32,106 nucleotides of DNA from assembly GCA_900318795.1 (NCBI GenBank), contig ONLU01000032.1:1-32106 (forward strand). Direction: 5' to 3'. Within the stretch, counting starts at the first letter, position 1; each line of letters starts with the position of its first letter. The position numbers and the translations under genes are program-made. Of the stretch, positions 26,466-32,106 are shown in pieces. Below the pieces are notes generated by a model. It was not told the DNA's origin. It saw nothing but the letters and a program-made list of their open reading frames with translations, and made no database searches. Source of the DNA: an uncultured Prevotellaceae bacterium. Lineage in GTDB: Bacteria; Bacteroidota; Bacteroidia; Bacteroidales; Bacteroidaceae.

Positions 26466-27695
26466 ATGACGAAATATAATACAACAAGGCTTTCCAGCGG
26501 GCTGCGCATCATCCATCTGCCTTCCTCGTCGCCAGTGGTCTATTGCGGCATAGGAATTGCTGCCGGGTCCAGACAAGAGTCGCCAGGTGAAGAGGGCTTG
26601 GCTCACTTCTGCGAGCATACCACCTTCAAGGGCACTGCCAGGCGTTCATCCATGCAGATACTCAACAGTCTTGAGCGCTTCGGGGGCGATTTGAATGCTT
26701 TCACCAACAAGGAAGACACGGTCTTCTATGCAGCCATCCAGCGTGAGCATTTCATGCGTGCCGTCGACCTGCTGACGGATATCGTTTTCCATAGCCAGTA
26801 TCCACAGCATGAGATAGACCATGAGATAGATGTCATCTGTGACGAGATAGAGAGTTATAATGACTCGCCTGCCGAATTGATATATGACGAGTTTGAGAAC
26901 TTGCTCTTTACAGGTCACCCTTTGGGGCATAACATATTAGGAACAAGAGAGCGAGTTCAGGGATTCACATCTGTGGATGCCCAACGCTTTACACGTCGTT
27001 ACTATCGCCCCGACAATGCTATCTTCTTTGTATATGGCCATGTCGACTTCCCCCGACTTGCAAGGGCCCTGGAGTCAAGGTGCGCCAGCGTGTCCGTGCC
27101 CAGCGACGATCGTGCAGCCCTCGCCCCTCCTGCCGCTCCTCCCTCCTGTTCGTCCGCTCCTCCCCCTCCTCCCGCTCATCATCAGGCACATGTCATGCTG
27201 GGCAGCAAGGCCTATGCCTGGAGCGACCCCCGTCGCATGCCACTCTGTCTGCTCAACAACATGCTGGGCGGTCCCGGAATGAATGCGCGTCTGAATCTTT
27301 CATTGCGTGAACGTCATGGACTTGTGTATACTGTTGAGAGCTCCATGGTCAGCTATCGTGACACGGGCTGTTGGAGCGTGTATTTTGGCTGCGACCATCA
27401 CGATGTAAAACGCTGTCTCCGTTTGGTTCGGCACGAGTTGGACCGGTTCATGCAACATCCGTTGAGCGATAGGCAGCTTACTGCAGCCAAACGCCAATTG
27501 AAAGGCCAGTTGACGATAGCCTGTGACAATCGTGAACAGTTTGCCCTCGATTTTGCACGTCATTTCTTGCATAACAACCAAGAGCGTCATATGACCGACC
27601 TTCTGGCTCGTATTGATAGTATCACTGCCACACAGATACAGGATGTGGCACAGGAGTTGTTTGCACCTGACCGGCTCCAATTGCTGATATTGTAG
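26466..27695 (+). CDS. M16-family zinc peptidase (pitrilysin-like)
   Basis: This 409-residue protein has the inverted zinc motif HFCEH (H47, E50, H51) and the third ligand near E127 in DVICDEIESYNDSPAE. It also has the C-terminal half with GGPGMNARLNLSLRERHGLVYTVES, which carries the substrate-binding Arg/Tyr region. It therefore holds both halves of a bacterial processing peptidase-like protein. No signal peptide is seen, so it is probably cytoplasmic. The linker between the halves is unusual: about residues 215-238 are almost only Pro, Ala and Ser (APPAAPPSCSSAPPPPPA), encoded by a C-rich stretch at about 27111-27180. A terminator follows 30 bases after the stop. Confidence 0.9.
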   Translation: MTKYNTTRLSSGLRIIHLPSSSPVVYCGIGIAAGSRQESPGEEGLAHFCEHTTFKGTARRSSMQILNSLERFGGDLNAFTNKEDTVFYAAIQREHFMRAVDLLTDIVFHSQYPQHEIDHEIDVICDEIESYNDSPAELIYDEFENLLFTGHPLGHNILGTRERVQGFTSVDAQRFTRRYYRPDNAIFFVYGHVDFPRLARALESRCASVSVPSDDRAALAPPAAPPSCSSAPPPPPAHHQAHVMLGSKAYAWSDPRRMPLCLLNNMLGGPGMNARLNLSLRERHGLVYTVESSMVSYRDTGCWSVYFGCDHHDVKRCLRLVRHELDRFMQHPLSDRQLTAAKRQLKGQLTIACDNREQFALDFARHFLHNNQERHMTDLLARIDSITATQIQDVAQELFAPDRLQLLIL

Positions 27696-27724
27696 GCCCG
27701 ACTTATGTCGCTTCTCTTGATGAC

Positions 27725-27750
27725 AGACGGACGTGTTGTCCGTCTTTTTT
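27725..27750 (+). terminator. Rho-independent terminator after the M16 gene
   Basis: AGACGGAC (27725-27732) pairs with GTCCGTCT (27738-27745) around GTGTT, and a run of Ts follows. It lies 30 bases after the stop and separates the M16 gene from the STN-hydrolase gene. Confidence 0.88.
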
Positions 27751-27779
27751 CATGATAATAGCTATTAAAAGAACTTGCG

Positions 27780-29165
27780 ATGAGAAAACTCTTGGTTGCT
27801 GCCTTGTTGGCAGTGTCGTCTGTGGGTATGGCGCAGACGTTTGAGACACGGTATGAACGCCCTGTCCACGATTTGATGCAGGACGTGGCGCGCCGCTTTG
27901 GCGTGAAGTTTAAGTTCGACAAGAACGTAGACACCATAGGCAAGAAAATGCCCTATGCTGACTTCCGCGTGCGCCCCTATTCCTTGGAGATGACGCTCGA
28001 CAACATCTGCAAGCACTATGACTGGAACTGGTGGAAGCAAAGTGGCAACGTCTATAAAATCAAGTTGTACGAATATCCGCGTCGTCATGAGGCAGAGGGC
28101 AGGATGATGCTCGACTGGCTCTCGTCCCTATATAATAATAAGGAGCAGTGGGAGGCTCGTCGTGACACCCTGCGCAAGGAGGTGCGTCAGCGACTGGAAC
28201 TGGACAAGTTCCTCGACTCGTGCGTGGTGAAAAAGGACAAGAAGGGCAACCTGGTGCGTCCCGTCATCCTCTCGAAGATTCGCAAGCACGACGGCTATAC
28301 CACGCAGAACATCTGCATCGAGCTGACCCCCGGACAACACCTCTTCGGAACTATCTATGCGCCACGGAAGAGTTCAAAGTTTAAGGTTCAAGGTTCTCTG
28401 ACCAAGGTCAGAGCGACCCAAGGGTCGATGACAAAGTTCAAAGCAAAGCACGCCCTGATTGTCTGCCCCGACGGACACTGGCCCTACCGCTATCGTAAGG
28501 ACGAGCAGCAACGCTTAGGTACACTCGCCCGCATGGGTGCCGTCTGTGTAGACTTCGACCTCTATGGATGGGGAGAGAGTCAGAAAGAGGTGGGCGACCA
28601 TCATAGCAGTCGGGCTCATGTCTATCAGGCTGCCTGTGGCTACATCCTCCTGGACTGGATGCTGAAGAACCGTAAGGATATCGACACAGAACGTGTGGGC
28701 GTGATGGGCGGCTCTGGTGGTGGTACACATACTGTGCTGCTCTCGCTATTGGACGAGCGCGTCACAGCTTCAGCCCCTGTGGTCCATCTGGCCTCACACT
28801 TCGATGGTGGCTGTCCTTGCGAGAGCGGAATGCCCGTCCAACTGTCAGCGGGAGGCACCTGCGAACCCGAACTGGCTGCCGTGATTGCTCCCAAGCCCAT
28901 GCTCGTCGTGAGCGACGGAGGCGACTGGACATCTAGCGTGCCCACGCTGGAATTCCCCTACTTGCAACGCATCTACAGTTTCTATGGAGCCCAGGACAAG
29001 GTGCGTAATGTCCACCTGCCCAACGAGCGCCACGACTTCCGCGAGAACAAGCGCAAGGCCGTCTATGACTTCTTCATCGACGTCTTTGGACTGGACCGCT
29101 CGATGCTCGACGAGAGTAAGATAGAGATAGAACCAGAAGAAACACTGAAATCGCTGTATAAGTAA
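27780..29165 (+). CDS. Exported alpha/beta hydrolase with N-terminal STN-like domain
   Basis: This 461-residue protein has a signal peptide (1-19, ending GMAQ) and a small domain at about 30-98 (VARRFGVKFKFDKNV, SLEMTLDNICKHYDWNWW, NVYKIK). That domain resembles the STN (secretin/TonB short N-terminal) fold seen in TonB receptors and FecR-like anti-sigma factors. From about 170 on it is an alpha/beta hydrolase near acetyl-xylan esterases: nucleophile S312 in GGSGGG, an acidic residue around VVSDGGDW and H418 in ERHDF. Between APRK and KHALIVCPDG, residues 198-221 are encoded by a heptamer run and two palindromes, so they look inserted. A terminator follows. The substrate is unknown; an ester on plant or host glycans is plausible. 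Confidence 0.83.
   Translation: MRKLLVAALLAVSSVGMAQTFETRYERPVHDLMQDVARRFGVKFKFDKNVDTIGKKMPYADFRVRPYSLEMTLDNICKHYDWNWWKQSGNVYKIKLYEYPRRHEAEGRMMLDWLSSLYNNKEQWEARRDTLRKEVRQRLELDKFLDSCVVKKDKKGNLVRPVILSKIRKHDGYTTQNICIELTPGQHLFGTIYAPRKSSKFKVQGSLTKVRATQGSMTKFKAKHALIVCPDGHWPYRYRKDEQQRLGTLARMGAVCVDFDLYGWGESQKEVGDHHSSRAHVYQAACGYILLDWMLKNRKDIDTERVGVMGGSGGGTHTVLLSLLDERVTASAPVVHLASHFDGGCPCESGMPVQLSAGGTCEPELAAVIAPKPMLVVSDGGDWTSSVPTLEFPYLQRIYSFYGAQDKVRNVHLPNERHDFRENKRKAVYDFFIDVFGLDRSMLDESKIEIEPEETLKSLYK
28371..28443. repeat. Repeat insert inside the STN-hydrolase gene
   Basis: It starts with heptamers AGTTCAA, AGTTTAA, GGTTCAA and GGTTCTC (28371-28398). Palindromes CTCTGACC-AA-GGTCAGAG (28396-28413) and CGACCC-AA-GGGTCG (28414-28427) follow, and it closes with a second copy of AGTTCAAAG (28435-28443; first copy 28371-28379). 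The frame stays open throughout. Confidence 0.88.
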
Positions 29166-29170
29166 TTCCA

Positions 29171-29201
29171 AGAGGCTCAAACGAAAGTTGAGCCTCTTTT
29201 C
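29171..29201 (+). terminator. Rho-independent terminator after the STN-hydrolase gene
   Basis: AGAGGCTCAA (29171-29180) and TTGAGCCTCT (29188-29197) form a perfect 10-bp stem with a 7-base loop, followed by Ts. Confidence 0.9.
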
Positions 29202-29240
29202 TACTTAACATTTGCAATACTGATGCGTATATAGCATAGT

Positions 29241-29741
29241 ATGACACAGCAAGAGTTTGAACATATAGTCCCGACACTTCGCCCGCATCTGAAAGATATC
29301 GGACTGAAATTCTTTGGCGACGAAGAAACGGCTGAGGACATAGCCCAGGAAACTCTGATGCGACTTTGGCTATTGCGTAATCGCATTGACCTGCAAACGA
29401 ATATCGAGCCCTTAGCTGTCCGAATGGCAAAGAATTTATGTGTCAGTATTTGGCGTAAACAAAAAGTAAGACAGGGAAAAGCCCTGCAAGTAGATTTTCC
29501 TGCAAGCGAAGACACGCTACGCAATATGGTGCTCAAGGAAGATGTAAAAAGGCTATATGAGGCCATTGAGCATTTGAATCCCGCAGAACAGCGTCTTTTC
29601 CGAATGCGGCATGAAGCAGAAATGGACATTCAGCAAATAAGCATAGCGACAGGTATTGGCGTTCGCTCCATCAGTGCCATGCTTAGTACTGCGAAACGTA
29701 AACTAATAGAAATACTTACCCAGAAAGGAGGCATACAATGA
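29241..29741 (+). CDS. ECF-type RNA polymerase sigma factor
   Basis: This 166-residue protein has region 2 (FFGDEETAEDIAQETLMRLWLLRN, -10 recognition) and region 4 (LNPAEQRLFRMRHEAEMDIQQISIATGIGVRSISAMLSTAKRKL, a helix-turn-helix), without region 1 or 3, as in extracytoplasmic function sigma factors. The order sigma, small membrane protein, exported protein is common in Bacteroidetes. It overlaps the next gene as ATGA. No clear promoter was found upstream, which fits a gene read from its own sigma's promoter, but that is inference. Confidence 0.9.
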   Translation: MTQQEFEHIVPTLRPHLKDIGLKFFGDEETAEDIAQETLMRLWLLRNRIDLQTNIEPLAVRMAKNLCVSIWRKQKVRQGKALQVDFPASEDTLRNMVLKEDVKRLYEAIEHLNPAEQRLFRMRHEAEMDIQQISIATGIGVRSISAMLSTAKRKLIEILTQKGGIQ

Positions 29742-30346
29742 AAAAAGACCTGATAGAAAAACTGCTAAACGAGCAGACCACTCCAGAAGAAGAACATCTG
29801 ATTGCCAAAATGCTTCAGCAAGAGGAGGATATGGAGTCTTGGCTCATAGAGGACGAGACGGCAGTGTACGATCATATTGTAGCCAAGCGACAAGCCAGGC
29901 GACGCTTTCTGCGCTGGGCGATAGCTGCTGTAATAGTAGCCCTTCTGATAAGTGGCGCTACACTTCTTTGGCCACAACAGGCTTCTGACCCCCAGGTGGC
30001 AACAACATCGAACGTCATCCTTAACAATCAGCCCAACGATACCAAGCAACAGCCTTTGTTGCCCCCAACAGATATCCAACAGCCTGTTCCCCAAAAAGCC
30101 AAAGGGAAGGCCGTTAAGCACCGTCAAATATCCGCAACAGACAGTTTGAATTATTATATTGCACGACTGGAGAAAGAATTGGAGAACGTCAACGAAAGCA
30201 CTTATCACACAAAAGCTGAAGAGGTGCTTCGCGCTGATGCCCGTCTGCAAAAACTTGTCCAGCGCATCATGATAGGTGAACTGACAAAAGACAATGTACC
30301 TGCAGAGGCATTGAATACGAACAAAACGATGGAGGAACAGCCATGA
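29738..30346 (+). CDS. Single-pass membrane protein, probable anti-sigma factor
   Basis: This 202-residue protein has an N-terminal cytoplasmic part (1-58, acidic, with KLLNEQTTPEEEHLIAKML as in Bacteroidetes anti-sigma or FecR-like N-termini) and one membrane helix (about 59-78). A periplasmic part follows, rich in Pro, Gln and Asn (80-125), and then a charged region at about 130-190 that may form a coiled coil. No zinc-binding anti-sigma motif (HxxxCxxC) is present. It is joined to both neighbours by ATGA overlaps. The role as anti-sigma is inferred from position and topology. Confidence 0.75.
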   Translation: MKKDLIEKLLNEQTTPEEEHLIAKMLQQEEDMESWLIEDETAVYDHIVAKRQARRRFLRWAIAAVIVALLISGATLLWPQQASDPQVATTSNVILNNQPNDTKQQPLLPPTDIQQPVPQKAKGKAVKHRQISATDSLNYYIARLEKELENVNESTYHTKAEEVLRADARLQKLVQRIMIGELTKDNVPAEALNTNKTMEEQP

Positions 30347-32106
30347 GACGTATCATATTAACCGTTTGTGTCGCGTTTGCGACACTCAGCGCAAGTGCCC
30401 AAACCGTCAGCAATAATTATGGAGACCTACGCGCCAAAGTGCTCCATGTAGAGCAGAAGTTTACTGGGCAAAACACGATGAATGACCAAGCCATTGCTGT
30501 CATAGTACGCGAATTGGCCCACAATTATCAAGGTCGTCTTTCGAATCCTCAATTTGAGGAATTGAGAAAGACCATAGAGGGAATGCGCAAGCAAATCAGC
30601 AAGCATACTTGGCAAACAATATTGGATGAATCCATCAATATATTGCAAGAGAAGACTGACACACTCGACATACAGCAACGCATTTTAGACTATTACAGGC
30701 GAGTTCCAAAGGAACAAATCTATATTCATACGGATAAGCCCTATTATGTACCTGGTGATACCGTCTGGTTCCGAGCTCATTTGGTGGATGCTGTCACCCA
30801 CACACCCATAAGTCGTTCGCGCTATATCTATGTTGAGCTATTGGATAATGCCACAGATACCTTGGTACAGCGTATCATGGTGAAGTGCGATTCTCTGACC
30901 GATGGTCAGAGTGTGGCGTCGCCATCTAACGGAGTATTTGCCAATGCTATCACACTGCCCCGCCAATTACGTAGTGGCAGTTACACTTTAGCAGCCTATA
31001 CCCAATGGATGCGAAACTTCCCTGTAGAACGATTCTTCTATAAGCAATTGCTGGTGGTAGGCAATACTTCCCTGTCGGGCTTTCAGTCCGAAGCCATCGG
31101 ACTCCCAGTCCGAAGCCATCGGACTCCCAGTCCGAAGCCGTCGGACTCAGAGTTGGAGTTAGGACAGAGAAAAGGACAGCTGCTTATCCAAATGAACAAG
31201 CCCACGAGCGAACCCCTCTCATGTGTGCTTTATGGTAGTGGGAACCTCATAGTCACTGACTATACATCAGGGAAGGTATTACGTATTGACAGCCATACAC
31301 TACGTCCAGGAAACCTCTGCATAGCTATCGTCAACCGCGAGACGGGAGACGTCATTACTGAAAAGCAGACCATCATCGAGGGAAGCCAGCCCCAAATAGC
31401 CATCAGTGGCAAAGCTCGTACCCAGAACGAACCGATGGAGTTGTCAATAGACCTTACAGAAGCTGACGGTACACCGCTCAATGGCAGCTTCTCACTATCC
31501 GTCACTGACTACGACGTGGTGAAGCCCGACACCTTGCAACCAACAATTGACAAGTATCTGAACCAACAGTCGGATGCCTACCCACTGGCTGATATACTCA
31601 GCAGAACATATCCCCGTATTGACTATGGTTTCCAGACCTCGCAGACCATTACTGGGCAGATTCGTGGTACTATCTTCAAAAAAATCAAGAATCCCAAGCT
31701 GATGTTGGTACGGCCAGATATAGGATTCCGTCAGACCTTCGAACTTGGCGACAGTTGCCGCTTTACCATCAACGGCCTCGACTTCGCCGACGGTACGACC
31801 TACGTACTGGAAGGTATGCGACGTACAGGCAGTACCAGTCTCGTACAACTGAATATCGACCCACAGACATTCCCTACCTTACATTCGCCTTTCTCCTCTG
31901 CCACATCAACTCTTTCCGTCCCAGACAACTTCGCAAAGCAGGCTCAAGAGCAGGTGATGTATGGTAGCATAGATCGCGAGATAGAACTGCCCGATGTAGT
32001 CAAGGAAAAGAAACGACGACATAAGCCCACCAATCTGTTGGGTGTCATGCCCTTCCGTGCTTTTTATGATGACGACCCCTTGCTCAACAATTTCTACTCG
32101 ATGGAG
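30343..32106 (+). CDS. Exported MG2-domain protein (3' end cut by window)
   Basis: This frame is open for all 588 codons to the window edge. It starts with a signal peptide (MRRIILTVCVAFATLSASAQ). A helical region (about 22-115) follows, then an alpha-2-macroglobulin MG2-like beta domain (about 125-245, QIYIHTDKPYYVPGDTVWFRA, then GSYTLAAYTQWMRNF), and further beta domains such as 270-400. Large surface or periplasmic proteins of this type in Bacteroidetes sit in sigma/anti-sigma operons and often go on to a TonB plug domain; the rest is not visible. Two repeat inserts interrupt it: palindromes at 30893-30924 within the MG2 part, and a 3 x 22-bp array at 31085-31150 in the linker. The start overlaps the anti-sigma stop as ATGA. 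Confidence 0.82.
   Translation, partial: MRRIILTVCVAFATLSASAQTVSNNYGDLRAKVLHVEQKFTGQNTMNDQAIAVIVRELAHNYQGRLSNPQFEELRKTIEGMRKQISKHTWQTILDESINILQEKTDTLDIQQRILDYYRRVPKEQIYIHTDKPYYVPGDTVWFRAHLVDAVTHTPISRSRYIYVELLDNATDTLVQRIMVKCDSLTDGQSVASPSNGVFANAITLPRQLRSGSYTLAAYTQWMRNFPVERFFYKQLLVVGNTSLSGFQSEAIGLPVRSHRTPSPKPSDSELELGQRKGQLLIQMNKPTSEPLSCVLYGSGNLIVTDYTSGKVLRIDSHTLRPGNLCIAIVNRETGDVITEKQTIIEGSQPQIAISGKARTQNEPMELSIDLTEADGTPLNGSFSLSVTDYDVVKPDTLQPTIDKYLNQQSDAYPLADILSRTYPRIDYGFQTSQTITGQIRGTIFKKIKNPKLMLVRPDIGFRQTFELGDSCRFTINGLDFADGTTYVLEGMRRTGSTSLVQLNIDPQTFPTLHSPFSSATSTLSVPDNFAKQAQEQVMYGSIDREIELPDVVKEKKRRHKPTNLLGVMPFRAFYDDDPLLNNFYSME
30893..30924. repeat. Two adjacent palindromes inside the MG2 gene
   Basis: CTCTGACC-GAT-GGTCAGAG (30893-30911) is followed by TGGCG-T-CGCCA (30914-30924). 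The first uses exactly the same 8-base arms as the palindrome at 28396-28413 in the STN-hydrolase gene. It encodes SLTDGQSVASPS, which looks inserted before GVFANAITLP. Confidence 0.85.
31085..31150. repeat. Three tandem 22-bp palindromic units inside the MG2 gene
   Basis: Units start at 31085, 31107 and 31129. Each has arms AGTCCGA and TCGGACT around AGCCA (AGCCG in the third) and a 3-base tail (CCC, CCC, CAG). The coding frame passes through them as SEAIGLP, then VRSHRTP, then SPKPSDS, one frame per copy. Confidence 0.95.

Overview
The window looks like a chromosomal stretch of a Bacteroidales bacterium, most likely Prevotella-like. Two things point there. Promoters follow the Bacteroidetes form (TTTG, about 20 bases, TAnnTTTG): the extended box TATCTTTGC occurs nine times at gene starts. 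The gene families are also typical of the order: STN-domain hydrolase, lone LutC-type LUD protein, MTase with a THUMP-like domain, ParE-CtpA pair, DUF3237, DUF2147, and an ECF sigma, membrane anti-sigma and MG2 protein operon. No rRNA, tRNA, phage, IS or CRISPR was seen. Most genes are housekeeping, closely packed in short operons that often overlap as ATGA.

Layout. 1-645 is the 3' end of the succinate dehydrogenase/fumarate reductase iron-sulfur subunit, then a terminator. 987-3707 holds an alkyltransferase-like DNA repair gene, a converging MsrA-esterase fused reading frame, and xpt. 3708-4308 is a gene-free stretch with two repeat arrays and a terminator. 4309-6146 is a LUD protein and a DAACS symporter. 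6163-8475 holds DUF2147, an S66 carboxypeptidase and a Cof-type phosphatase. 8544-11475 is an operon of a UDG-like protein, a DMT permease and a sodium:amino acid symporter. 11500-17966 on the minus strand holds a THUMP-like MTase, a GNAT-like protein, parE, ctpA and DUF3237. 18070-22158 on the plus strand is dapB, a DUF805-LepB fusion, a signal peptidase homologue lacking its catalytic dyad, a WbqC-family protein and guanine deaminase. 22173-26377 on the minus strand is a PfkB kinase, a flavodiiron protein, an EamA permease and dinB. 26466-29165 holds an M16 peptidase and an STN-hydrolase. 29241 to the end is an ECF sigma operon running off the window.

The most unusual signal is a set of small, phased, palindromic repeats that normal annotation would miss. 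Two coding sequences (THUMP-like MTase and MG2 protein) each carry exactly three tandem copies of a 22-bp unit made of a short palindrome with a 5-base centre. Because 22 is not divisible by 3, each copy is read in a different frame, and only the three-copy total (66 bp) keeps the gene open. The two units differ in sequence but share this architecture. Intergenic DNA after xpt carries four 21-bp units of the same design, then an array of nine direct and six inverted copies of an 11-bp unit. Heptamer repeats in four copies lie between divergent promoters at two loci, and a related heptamer run sits inside the STN-hydrolase gene. I infer a class of helically phased micro-repeats that can enter coding linkers without breaking the frame. 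Their mechanism and function are unknown.
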